A stretch of DNA of 64,000 nucleotides, taken from Diphasiastrum complanatum (taxonomy: Eukaryota > Streptophyta > Lycopodiopsida > Lycopodiales > Lycopodiaceae). The position numbers and the translations under genes are program-made. The stretch spans positions 30,625,360-30,689,359 of the forward strand of contig CM055109.1 in assembly GCA_029204225.1 (NCBI GenBank), written 5' to 3'. How positions within the stretch are numbered: position 1 is the first letter of the stretch; every line of letters begins with the position of its first letter. The notes beneath the pieces were generated by a model that made no database searches, had not been told where the DNA came from, and saw nothing but the letters and a program-made list of their open reading frames with translations. Shown here piece after piece: positions 31,320 to 42,049 of the stretch.

Positions 31320-32150
31320 AATAGATAAGCTCCACTTCAACACTTTGAATCTTCTCTCTGATGAAGTGTTGTTGCACTTCGATGTGCTTTGTCTTGTTGT
31401 GAAAAACTCTATTCTTCGCCAATTTCAACTTTGATTATCAAATTGAAGTATTGTAGGTGTATCCTATGCCATATAAAGATCATGTAGAATCCCTCACAAC
31501 CGTATTGCTTCACTTGCTACACTTGTACTAGCTCGGTACTCTGCTTCTATAGATGATAATGCAATATAGTATGCTGATTCTTTGAACTCCAAAATATAGA
31601 ACCTGAACCAAAGGTAGGTCTTCGGTCTTCTGCATCTCTAGCCCTACATATCCCTGCAGTTACAAAACATTTTGTCTCCTATAGGAAATACCAAACCTCA
31701 ATGTACCGTGGATATATCTAAGTACTCGTTAGCAGCTCTCTAGTGAACCTGCTTAGGCTTAGGCATAAACTAACTAACAATACTAACAGCATAAGCAATA
31801 TTTGGTCTCGTAGTAGTTAGAAAGTATGTGTCAATCCTCGTGTACCATACCCTGGGTGCTTGCTTAAGTCTATATAATGCCTTGTCCAACTTGCAAACCT
31901 TGTCTTCCTGTCCTTCTACTATGTATCCCTCTGGCTGCTCCATGTACACTTCCTCGTCTAGAAATCCATTCAAGAATGCACTCTCAATATCCATTTGTTG
32001 AATATCCCATCCAAACTGAGCTGCCAGTGACAAAATTGTCCTCATATAGTTAACTTAGTAGCTGGTGCAAATGTTTCTTCATAGGCAATCCCTTCCTGTT
32101 GAATATACCCTTTTGCAACAAATCTTGCCGTTTGGTTTCTCCATTGACAG
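31320..32150 (-). pseudogene. Ty1/copia fragment: RT and RNase H end, internally deleted
   Basis: The minus strand reads ARFVAKGYIQQEGIAYEETF, then QFGWDIQQMDIESAFLNGFL (motif A), VYMEQPEGYIV, VCKLDKALYRLKQAPRVWY, then TTTRPNIAYAVS after a deletion of the YVDD region. The RNase H end includes LAKNRVFHNKTKHIEVQHHF. It is enclosed by plus-strand LINE pieces on both sides. Its 5' end meets the LINE RT at ~32150. Confidence 0.85.
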
Positions 32151-32637
32151 TTCTAGCAGTGATGGCACTTTATGAGCGAGTTCTTGGATGTTTTCGGAGT
32201 GACGACGACATCTCAGAGCATATATGGAGCACCATTGGGGTGAAGCAGGGTTGTTCCCTCTCACCTACACTTTTTGGACTATATATTGATGAGCTTGAGA
32301 GAGTCATTGAGCAGAGCGGTGGTACAGGCTGCAGGCTTGGGGATATTCTGATTGCCATTCTCCTATAGGCAGATGATTTAGCTTTAGTCTCCTTGACTAG
32401 AGAGGGTTTACAAAGGCAGCTGGACAGTTTCCATGATTTCTATACCAAATCAGGGTTAACATTGAGAAGACCAAAGTTATGGTCTTCAACACATCCAGGG
32501 CCTTCATGCAATGACAGGAGCTTATTCTTGACAGACAGCCACTGGAGATTGTATCAACCTATACTTATCTTGGGGTTCTTTTCACTGGACCTATATTTGG
32601 TATCAGACATGCACCTACAGCTAGACTGGGCAAGGGA
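32150..32637 (+). pseudogene. LINE RT palm fragment (group A)
   Basis: The frame reads MALYERVLGCF, SEHIWSTIGVKQGCSLSPTL, FGLYIDELERVI and GDILIAILL, then a TAG replaces the Tyr of YADD (*ADDLALVSLTREGLQ). A frameshift follows at ~32460. It stops at gactgggcaaggga, exactly where the gypsy LTR begins (tgt at 32638). Confidence 0.85.
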
Positions 32638-32975
32638 TGTAATAAATCCTAACACCACAGTAGGGCAAACACTAACTGATCCACCCAATCTTGCCTACTC
32701 CCTGATATAGAGTAAGCCCCTCCTAGCCCAGTGTGAGGACTGGTAGCATGCAACTGCCAAGTGTCAGCCATGTGTCACTGACGTGGCCGATTGCACGTCG
32801 GGACCCAACTGGGGGCCCTGTCCTGCTGACAGGGTCCCTAGACTGTGTTAGGCCCGCCATGGCTATGGACCGTGCTGGGGCACACTACTCACACTATCTT
32901 GCCCTGTTGGTCATGTACGCTGGACACGACCCTGACTGTGGTATCTGACCTATCTGTGTTCTCTAGGGTTCAACA
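32638..32975 (-). repeat. Ty3/gypsy 3' LTR, 338 bp
   Basis: The minus-strand ends are TGTTGAACCC and ATTTATTACA, the TG...CA pattern of LTRs. It is more GC-rich than its surroundings. It lies directly 3' of a chromodomain integrase, with a purine run GGGGGAGGGAG (32996-33006) that could be the polypurine tract. The outer edge interrupts a LINE RT sequence cleanly. Confidence 0.8.
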
Positions 32976-32989
32976 CTGGTCACGAGCTC

Positions 32990-34676
32990 GTAACGCTCCC
33001 TCCCCCTTAAGAACCGTCTTGGTCCTCTAAGACAAAGTCTGGAAAAATCTTGCAAAGGATGTTGCCTCTTTCCCAAGTGGCATTCTCAACAAGCTGATCA
33101 TTCCACTTGACCAGATATTCTCGGTATAGAGTATGACGAGTCTGCGTCTCTCTACTATCAAGAATCTCCTCTGGTTCATGTGGAGGTTGTTGAGGATCCA
33201 ATGGGAGAACTAGAACACTATCCCCTACCAGATTTTCTGATCTGGCTAAGGCTTTTCGTAACTGACTTACATGAAAAACTGGAAAAACCTTACTGCTGTG
33301 TGGGAGTTCTAGTTCATAGGTGACCTCACCTAGTCTCCTACTGATGGTAAAGGGACCACAACACCTAGGAGACAACTTAGCACACACTCTTGATTTGAGG
33401 GAGTCAACTGGGACTCTCAAGTAGACTTTCTCACCAACGGAGAACTGCACATCCCGTCTATGTGGATCTGCATAATGCTTGGCTCGATCCTGGGACTGCC
33501 TAATGCTACGCTTAGCATGTTCTATCATCTGGTTTAGGTCCTCGAAAAAGTTTATGGCTGCTTCAACTTTTTCTTGTTTAAACCCTACAGCTGTGGGTGA
33601 GCATGGCTGAAAACCGTACATCAGCATAAATGGGCTGTATCCCGTAGCTGAATGTTTGGTATTGTTGTAAGCAAACTCTAATATCGAGATACTCCTCCCA
33701 ATTAGTCTGCTTCTTGCTAACGTATGCTCGAAGCATATCCTCCAGCACCTGATTTACCCTCTCTGTTTGACTGCCCGTCTGTGGATGGTCGGTGGTACTC
33801 ATATTAAGTTTAGTATGGAGATGATGGAATACTGCCCTCCAAAAATTCCCACTAAACTTACTGTCCCGGTCGCTGACTATGCCGGAAGGTAGACCGTACA
33901 ATTTAAATAGCCGGTCTACAAACAACCTCGCTAACTCTGGAGCTCTAACGGTTGTTTTGGTCGGAATAAAATGAGCCATTTTGGTCAGACGGTCAATTGT
34001 GACCCACATAGCGTCATTACCCTTTTGGGTTTTAGGTAGGCCTACTATAAATCCATGGAGATACTCTCCCATTTACCAGCTGGTATATCTAAGGGCTGCA
34101 ACAACCCTCATGCCTTTAAACGCTCTGCTTTATTTACTTGACATTTCTGGCAACTGGTTACATACTGTTGGACGTCCTTTTTGATATTGGGCCAGAAAAA
34201 CTGCCTACGAAGAAGCTCATAGGTCTTCTGTATGCCTGGGTGTCCCGCACTAGGATTGTCATGACATTCATATAGGACCTGCTGCCTATAATCCTCTGAA
34301 TTGGGGACACATACTCTATCTCTATAAAGCAAGTACTCATCCTGAATGGAATACTGTTTCCATTTGAATCCTTGAGTCAACTGACCCTCAACCACTGGGG
34401 TTTGCTTGGGTAATACAGGCTTAGAATCCTCAACGTCATCTGACGTATACTCGAACTCATCATCATCCTCAACAGGAGCTACCGTATTCTTGGATGAACT
34501 GGCACCAGCCCCGGAAACTGGTTTTGGAGTCTGTAACTGTCTGCTCTGAACTGAGTTCCAGATAGTAGAGAAGAATGCATCATGCTGGCACTTCCCTCTC
34601 AAGGACTCGAGTAACTCATTACGAATCTGAGTAAAACTCAGCTCGTTCATCATAGGCATTCTGCTAAGGGCTTACC
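32990..34676 (-). pseudogene. Chromovirus integrase with chromodomain (3' half of a gypsy element)
   Basis: It starts in the RNase H end (LSRMPMM), then YRDRVCVPNSEDYRQQVLYE, CHDNPSAGHPGIQKTYELLR and CQKCQVNKAERLKA (HHCC). Catalytic core: SMDFIVGLP..., VSDRDSKFSGNFWRAVF, TERVNQVLEDMLR. C-terminal: VGEKVYLRV, LSPRCCGPFTISRRLGEVTY, VFPVFHVSQLRKAL and chromodomain PEEILDSRETQTR, EYLVKWN, NATWERGNIL ending at 33007. It has frameshifts near 33600 and 34090. Gag, protease and RT are absent. It is cut at 34676 where LINE sequence resumes. Confidence 0.9.
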
Positions 34677-34718
34677 TCTGACCAATCGAATCTGCGATTA
34701 GAAAAGCCCAACCCCATA

Positions 34719-36150
34719 ATGCGAAAGATGTCACTTAACTCAGACTTTCTCAAACCTGTCTCCCAACTTCTCTCTCCTTACATTGCCCACACTTTTAACA
34801 TGGTTGTTACTTTTGGCTTTCCAACCAACTGGTGCACGAATCTCCTCCATCCCATCCTCAAGGTTGGCGACCCAATGAACGTCGATAACTACCGCACTCT
34901 CATGATCAGCCACACGATGGTGAAGCTTTATGGCTCAGTTCTACAGTCTATGGTTGGATCCCAGGCGGAGTCAGATGAGTTATTTGCTCTTGGACAGGCA
35001 AGCTTCAAACCCGGATATTCTACTATTGATCATGCATTTGTCCTACGATGCATCATAGATGAGGCTCGACATCGGAGACGGAGAGTATATTGCTGCTTTG
35101 TGGAATTCCGCAAGGCCTTTGATTCAGTTCCACGGCACCTGCTACTTCAGCGCTTATCCTCACTTGGTTTTTCACAGGATATCATTATGGCTATCAGCAC
35201 CTTATATGAGAGGGTATTAGCACGCTTCAGAGATGGCAGCAGTTGGTCGTCTTTTATCTAGAGCACAGTTGGGGTCAAGCAGGGATGTCCACTCTCTCCC
35301 ACTCTTTTTGCATTGTACATTGATGATCTAGAGCGGATCATCAAGGAGGAGGGTGGTGATGGATGTCCACTTGCTGATGTTATATTCCTATCCTATTGTA
35401 CGCGAACGATGTGGCATTGCTATCCTCTACAGCCTCTGGGTTACAGCGACATCTTGATGCTCTATGGTTTTTGCTTAGTGTGGGGCCTGATGGTGAATAT
35501 TGCTAAGACCAAGGTCATGGTGTTTAACGCTAACCGACAACATATGAGAGATGACACATTCTATTATGATGGACAGCCGCTGGAGATTGTTACCTCATAC
35601 ACCTATCTAGGTGTACTATTCACAGGTCCCTTGCTCACTTTCCGCTCTACTGCTCTATCTCGCCTGCGTAAGGGGCATGCTGCCTTGGTACATATGGAGA
35701 GAGTGTGTACTACTTACCATATTCATGATCCTACTTCTAGAGACCACCTTTTCTCTACCGCGGTCTTGCCAGTGGCTATGCACTCGGCGGAGGTTTGGTG
35801 CCCAGGATTATCTCAGGGTACTTGGAGAGATATCACTTGCCTGTATATCACCGTGTTAGGTAGGATGATTCGTGCGAAGCCATCAATTCCTCATGAGATT
35901 CTTTTGGCAGAGTTTGCCTCACTTCCCATGATGGTAGAGGCTTTGTTTTAGATTGTTACCTTTCTACATCGACTTGAGACCATGGATACTCACAGATACG
36001 CGATGGCAGCGCTTACCTCTTCTCGAGCTATAGCTGGACAGCAGGTTAGATCTTCCTGGTATGGTGATGTGGCTACCTTCTTCCAGGCATGGGGCTTCTC
36101 GATGCTGGATCTCCCACAGGGAACTCATGCATTTATCAGACAGTAGTTGT
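34719..36150 (+). pseudogene. LINE group B reverse transcriptase, broken
   Basis: The frame reads FGFPTNWCTNLLHPILKVGD, NYRTLMI, ALGQASFKPGYSTIDHAFVL, CCFVEFRKAFDSVPR (the motif A Asp is Glu here), a stop at 35261, then GVKQGCPLSPTLFALYIDDL. After a one-base shift LLYANDVALLSST replaces YADD with YAND. Next come NIAKTKVMVFNA, SYTYLGVLFTGP, MHSAEVWCPGLSQGTW and KPSIPHEILLAEFAS. With catalytic Asp changed in two motifs, this copy could not work. Confidence 0.9.
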
Positions 36151-36799
36151 CCACATAGTATGGGATCGTCCTGATCATGACAGGGTCAAGCTTACCTTTT
36201 ATGGCGCACATATCTTATGCAGAGACAGTCTGGGACTTCCTATTAGACCTTTATATCTATCTCTTCCTCTTTCTTTTGGGCTCTGGTATAGGTTGGGACA
36301 GCTACAAGTCTCTTCGAACCAGCTTGCTATTGAGAAAGGTAGATATTCAGGCATTTCGAGAGAGCATCGGATCTACCACATATGCACATTGGGTGTAGTG
36401 GAGGATGAGTTCCATTTTATCTTCACATGCTATGAGATACGTGGTCGATATCATTGTTTATATCGGGACACCCCCATTACCCTCAGTACCTTTTTGGAGT
36501 ATCAAGATCCCAGATGTGTTGACCTTTTACTACGAGAGATGCTTATGTTGTTAGCCTCTTTGATACCTTCGGAGGATACTACTGATTATGACCAGCCTCT
36601 TATCACTAGCTTCTTTCAGAAGCGTGAGCGCGATGACGTATCAGATGATGAGGCAGTCATACGGGTGAGGGTGAAGGCCCAGCGTACTCAGCCACCACCT
36701 CCTGCCAGATCTACACGAGCCTCCAGAGCTACCAGAGCTCCTCGACACCAGCCACGAATCACAGCTTCTATGGGTATCAGGCGCTTTTTCCGAGATTGA
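36151..36799 (+). pseudogene. LINE group B C-terminal zinc motif and PIP-like tail
   Basis: The open frame ends at 36799. It encodes NQLAIEKGRYSGISREHRIY, HICTLGVVEDEFHFIFTCYE (C, H and C present, the first Cys replaced by Tyr), RYHCLYRDTP, then LIPSEDTTDYDQPLITSFFQ (PIP-box-like, 36593-36616), an Arg/Ala/Pro-rich stretch and the C-terminus SMGIRRFFRD. The order and tail match the other LINE copies, so the tail is a conserved part of ORF2. Confidence 0.85.
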
Positions 36800-37083
36800 T
36801 ATTTTATTCTTCCTTTTTACTTTCCTCAGCAGAGCAGGTGGTTGAGCTCTTGCACATGTACCCTCTTCAGAGCTGGAGGTTAAGCTCTTATATGCTTTTT
36901 ATGATTCTATATTGATGTGTCTTTTGACTAGCTAGAGAGATTTCTATACTGTTTTTTATTCCACTTAGACTAGATTTTTATGTTGTCCGACATGGACAGT
37001 GTTCCTACGAGATATGTACTTATTCCTTTTGTCTTATGTGCCCTTGGGCACCCAACAGACATTAATATAATTTTTCTTCTTCT

Positions 37084-37162
<79 letters not shown>
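36800..37162 (+). repeat. LINE 3' UTR, hairpin and (TCT)n(CT)n tail
   Basis: It contains two half-similar words (gtggttgagctcttgcacatgtaccctct and gctggaggttaagctctt), the hairpin GTGCCCTTGGGCAC (37037-37050), gacattaatataat, then TTCTTCTTC and a (CT)n run to 37162. The hairpin plus short repeat is the likely RT recognition end. Confidence 0.85.
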
Positions 37163-37164
<2 letters not shown>

Positions 37165-37815
37165 CCCCCTTCAGCATTCGCCAATTTGTGATCAATTACA
37201 ACCTAAATAATAGTTTCTCAATGTATTCAACTTATTCTAGAATCCAAACCTTGATATGATAAACTACAATATATATCTATCAACATAGTTAATGTCTATA
37301 GAAGATCAAGTGTAAACTTTTTCTATCAAAACATGCATTTGAGCTTTACCAATCATGAAGAATACTCCCAGTTACATGAGGCTTCAAAGATGAAGTCTTG
37401 CTCTTAGAAGTATATCCACTTGCAAGTAACCACCATGATACCTGACTCATCAGACACCAAGTCACAAACTTAACAATCTCTATTACACACATACAACATT
37501 TTACACATGTACAATATGATAGCCCACCTTCTGATAAAAGAAAAATATGATTTTTGTAAGCATATGTGTGGATCCATCTAACTTCTCTTTGTTAAGTGCA
37601 CATCTTAAACATTGCTTATAACTTAAGCTCAAATCAAATTTCATGATTTATGTTGGGTTAATTACTTCTCAAGAAGGATGGACACTGAAATCCTTGATGT
37701 TGATAATCTGCACAAATTGAGAAGAACAAATGCAAACATATGTATATACAAAACAAAATGGCCCCACTAGTAACTTTCTTATTTTCCTTAATTTTCTACA
37801 ATTGCTTAAGACAAT
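37163..37815. other. No gene recognised
   Basis: AT-rich sequence between the LINE tail and the MITE. Nothing coding or repeated was recognised. Confidence 0.45.
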
Positions 37816-38406
37816 GTACATATCATAGTTGCACATAATCGCGTTTCTCCTCCCAGAATCGCAAAAAAAAAAAAAAAAAATTTTTTTTTTTGGAAAAATA
37901 GCTTATGGCTGAAATTTTTTTAGGGGATCAATGGTCAAACGAGCATTTTGCCTCTCAAAAGTGCACTAGATGGGGCACAAACAGATCTTATTGTCAATAG
38001 CTATTTGGTTGTTATTTGCTCTGGTTTTCAATAAATGCTCAGGGGGTTCGGGGGGCGGTAGCCCCCCGGTGGGGGGTTTGGGGGGACCCCCTGAGCGAAA
38101 ACACACTTACTGGGACCATCTGTGATCGTAACAGACATGCTAGAGGTTAGTTTTGAATTTTTATCCTTCACAGAACCCAACATGGATTAATGCACCTGAA
38201 CTGGACCATCCTGCACCCGAAACAGTCGACAAATTACACAGTAATTATGCTCTTAATTAGAGCTTTCATCTGATACCCATATTGCCCAAAAAAAAAAACC
38301 AAAAAAAAATTTCAAGAAAAACTTTTCTGAAATTTTTTCAAAAATTTCCGAAACGAACGCGATTCTGAAACGCGTTTCAGAAACGCAATGCAACTATGGT
38401 ACATAT
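37816..38406. mobile_element. hAT-like MITE with 8-bp target-site duplication
   Basis: The element runs 37824-38398 (575 bp). Its ends are CATAGTTGCA and TGCAACTATG, and inverted similarity extends inward about 40 bp (GCGTTTC and AGAATCGCG on both sides). It is flanked by GTACATAT at 37816-37823 and 38399-38406, a perfect 8-bp duplication. An 8-bp duplication with short TIRs starting CA is the hAT pattern. There is no transposase, so it is non-autonomous. The interior holds A/T runs and a G-rich hairpin. Confidence 0.88.
38037..38096. repeat. G-rich nested hairpin / possible G-quadruplex
   Basis: Sixty bases begin GCTCAGGGGGT and end ACCCCCTGAGC (perfect 11-bp outer stem). Inside, GGGGGGC and GCCCCCC form a second stem, and two further runs of six G follow. 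Four or more G5-G6 runs on one strand could also form a quadruplex. It sits at the centre of the MITE in an otherwise AT-rich setting. Confidence 0.9.
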
Positions 38407-39235
38407 GATGGAAGAAGTGGAGCTAAAAATGACATCTACGTTTTTGCTACATGGATCCGAAGTATGGGGGGGTAGCATTGCTAGCACCAAGTTGTTGAAT
38501 CGAAAGAATACAACAACATTTCCTATGCACTTATCTAGGTGTAAAACAAACCACCCCATGTCCTATCTTGTTGGCTGTCCTTCCATTTGAAGCTTTGGCG
38601 ATTGTGAAACTGGTCAACTAAGTCAAAGAATTGGAAGATGTTAGGTTACGTAAAGTGGCTATGCATTGTTGCATGCTCCCTCAAAGGCTGAAACGTGGAT
38701 GGTGGCTGGACATTACAAAATGGTTTGCCTTTTGGAAAATTCAGCATAAATAATGGATTGATAAGGAGCTGAAATCTTTTGTACATAGTAAGTTCAATGC
38801 TGGGTTCTGGAAGCTTTCCTTGATGCGCAAAACGGAATACTATTAAGAATGTTTAAACTCTATAGTAGGAGCTCCTAAGACCACATTGTTGCCGATATAT
38901 CTATGAAGAAAAAGCAGGCCATTTCATGCTTAAGAACAAATTCTCATAAAATACATTCGGAAACGGGAAGATGAAACACTCTGAAGACACCTTGGGAGGA
39001 GCACACATGCTCTCTTTGCAAGAACAGAAGTATTCAGACAGAATTTCATCACCTATTGGACTGCGGCAGCCTTGAAGCTCTTCGAAAAGACTTTTCCAAG
39101 CTTTTCGATGAACCTATAGTGACATTACTTACTTTATTCGATAAAGCTCATAATAGTATGGTTGGTAATTTTTTGCTGAAAACTCAAAAGTTGCGTAAAA
39201 CTATTTTAGACCAAAACAAGATCGATTTATGATCT
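38407..39235 (+). pseudogene. LINE ORF2 C-terminal fragment of a third group
   Basis: Shifted frames give TSTFLLHGSEVWGGSIASTK (RT thumb GSEVWG), LRKVAMHCCML, then EEHTCSLCKNRSIQTEFHHL, LDCGSLEALRKDF (C-x2-C, H-H, C zinc motif) and LLTLFDKAHN. It differs clearly from groups A and B. The hAT-like MITE is inserted at its left end. Several stops are present. Confidence 0.65.
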
Positions 39236-39364
39236 TGAAGTAGTTTTTGCATTATTTTATCAAGACATAGATATTGTACTTTCATAAGCCATTTGGGATT
39301 CCATGCACATTAATAAATGTAATCTAATATGATCTCTCTTCGCTTCCTCACAGAGACTTCATGA

Positions 39365-39850
39365 GCATATACATTTCATGATAAGGCGGCTCAACTACTA
39401 GGCTCCTATGGTTTATCCATGTCACAGCTTTTGGATGGCACTCACAACTAGGTACGACATTTCATTTATAGGGCATATGTTCAGAGAGTCTGGGATAAAT
39501 AGCTCAGGACCAAATTAGAGTCTCTAGGCCACAATTCTTACAAAGGACTTCATATGAGGTTTTACTATGAGCTCCTTATTTGGATCTAGAGATTTTCCAC
39601 ACCTTGAGATAGACTTTGGGATAGGCGAGGATGGCTTTGCACCACCTCCACATTTAGACAAATGGATATGAAAATACCCCTTGCAAGGATAGGATTTGCA
39701 AACTGTGTTTGACACATGAGATTGAGACATAGGAGGATTTTAATTTCAAACGTCCACTATAGTGCAAGATCCGTGGTAGCCACTATTGTCTTTTTCAGGG
39801 ATCAGCTAATCACCCTACGCTCTTTGATAGAGTTTCAGGATCAAATATCC
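39365..39850 (+). pseudogene. LINE ORF2 C-terminal fragment
   Basis: Frames read LLGSYGLSMSQLLDGTHN, VRHFIYRAYVQRVWDK, then after frameshifts RICKLCLTHEIE (C-x2-C), DFNFKRPLYSA and FFRDQLITLRSLIEFQDQ. This is the GTH..IR.F.YRAY to zinc motif to TL..LIE.QD order of the group A/B LINEs. It is heavily decayed. Confidence 0.7.
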
Positions 39851-42049
39851 TTCCCTCTTGCTACTTTCCCTTATTGCCTGCACTACATCTCTCAATCATT
39901 GACCCTCACTACCTACGATTGCTACATCTCTCCTCTCTTTCCTACTGCCTCAACGCTAATGCCTACCTATGCTACTCTCTACATCATTGCCTAAATATGT
40001 TCCTTGCCAACGCTCCTATTTCCTGATGATCCAACGCTAACATGTCCAAGTAATCATGGCTGATCTTACAGCCAATTTTCAATCCACATTTGAAGGTTTG
40101 CATGCTCGGACTCTCTGCTTGGTGGAGATTCCTCTGTTCATGCTCTGACTGTGAAGTCAAGGTACCAAAATGTACACCCTGGATGGCTGTCAGGGGTCAT
40201 CAAAGTTTATTTTCTCCCTGGGTGGAATCTTTTCCAGAGATAGTATGGCAAGTACAGAGCTTTCTCTAGGGTTGAATTGCATACTTCATGGGGTTAATGC
40301 CATATTTAATGAAGTTGGGGCAATGTATATGGTTTTGAGGACCCCAAAAGCATTTTTTTAACTTTGGTCCATCATGTACTCAAGTTTGGAGGGGGGCCAA
40401 CTCATAATGGGGGGTCCATGGGGCAAGTGACCTTCTTCTCCAATTAGCACTTGGCTGTCCAATGCCGAGGCTTTTCATTTGCTTTTGTAACTCCTATGTA
40501 ACATATGGCTATTGACTGTGGGCTTTTGGATATTCCACATTGGGAACCATTGGCCTTTGGCCGAAGAGCCTGAAGAGGAGGAAGAGCCCGAAGAGGCTGG
40601 AGAGACTAGAGAGAGTGGCAATGCTTATGTACATACAATCTTTGTGTAGAGATTGTCTCCATTGATATCCCACTTTGCTTCCACTTGTATACATAATGTG
40701 TGATTGTTCATAGAACGTTAATCACTTAATTTATTGTGAATGTTTCCGCTTCTAGTTCACCTTGAATTCCGACAAAAATTGTATTTGTTCCCATGCATTT
40801 TAGCTTAGAATACTTTTGAAAATCTTGATTTCATCCAAATTATTCTAAAATTCATAACCATAGCTAATTGCACACATGTTTGTAACAGCATAAACTTTTG
40901 ATCATGAACCGAAATGACGAAAATCTTATCATATATTAATGCTCACCAACCAGAATATACTTTAGTCGTTGTTGCTTGAGAATAATTTTCATGAATTTCA
41001 ACCACTACAATCTATCATTTTAAGTGTCAAAATTGCCATCATTAGAGCATTTCACTATTGTGAGAGTTGTCATTGATGCAACTTTTATCTTTTTCCTCTC
41101 GCCATATCTAGACCTTCCTATGGCTATTAAGAACAAGGACACGAACATAAACAAAGGAATGTACAAACACTACATGCACTTGTCCAAGTTTGGGAAATAT
41201 ACCAAGATGCAAAGGCACAACGTGGTTGTAAACAACTGGCCACAATTCTTAGCAAGCACCTGAATAGACAAAGTACCACTTACAGAGGTAAAAAGAGAAA
41301 GTTGAAAATTCTCACAAGAGCAACAATGACTAATTAAATGAGTTATTTGACGATGTATATCAAACATAACCTAGATAAAGCTTTCTCATACACTAAACAA
41401 GAATATTCTGGTATACCTCAAAGGCGTTGCCACAAATTTCTTGAATAAATGATGTGATTGTCTAAGATTGGATGCAAGGTAATTAGCTAATCTCATCTCC
41501 AAATTGTCTTGGAACTGTGGAATAATGGTTAGCATTTCCTTGTCTTATCTCAAGGATCGAACTCTAATTTAGAGTGTGTGCATGAGTAGAGATATGACAA
41601 CAATTAATAACATACATGAAATGATTTTGTGAATGCAAATAGACAATCTTTATTTGATTCTTGTTGTTGGTGATGATGTTGATGCATCATGCAGGTTGAG
41701 AGCCTAGGACACATTCTTTGCTATATATGACTTGTTGCATAAAAAAGGTGCATCTAAAGCATGGGCATGCATGCAAGAAAAAGCGAGGGACACGAACGTT
41801 TTGCTATTTAGGAGTTGCATGTAGAGGTGCAACTAGAGCATGGGCTTGCATGCAAGAAAAAGTTGCTTTTTACGACTTGCATATTGAGGTGCATCTAAAG
41901 GACCGAGTTCTTGCAATGAAGTCCTATGTGTGCAAATACACTTACTATCTAAGACGTTGACTATAATGTTGACTTTTGCATAAACTCTATTGACAAAAGT
42001 ATACGAAAGCAGAGAAATAAAGGTGCTTAAAGCAATAAATCAAAGAAGC
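39851..42049. other. No gene recognised; contains a short tandem repeat
   Basis: Mostly AT-rich. A purine-rich patch (40555-40615) repeats gaagagcctgaagag words. Apart from the repeat at 41735-41890 nothing is assignable. Confidence 0.45.
41735..41890. repeat. Degenerate 62-80 bp tandem repeat
   Basis: ttgcat...ggtgca(t/a)ct(a)..agcatgggc.tgcatgcaagaaaaag occurs at 41735 and 41815, and a partial third copy starts at 41877. It leaves an open frame with repeated WACMQEK-like words that is unlikely to be a gene. Confidence 0.7.

Larger units (their letters stand above)
34690..37162 (+). mobile_element. LINE (group B), RT to 3' tail, the most complete LINE 3' half here
   Basis: It contains the linker end, RT, thumb, zinc motif, charged tail with PIP-like motifs, 3' UTR, hairpin and a TCT/CT tail. 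By eye it is about 60% like group A at protein level. Endonuclease and ORF1 are missing on the left, where the gypsy fragment ends. It is not intact: stop at 35261, a shifted YADD box and further breaks at ~35950-36150. Confidence 0.9.

Noticed and set aside
41718-41960. 80-codon ORF with repeated WACMQEK-like words as a Cys-rich peptide gene
   Set aside because: The similarity is produced by a degenerate DNA tandem repeat. No signal peptide or conserved Cys pattern.
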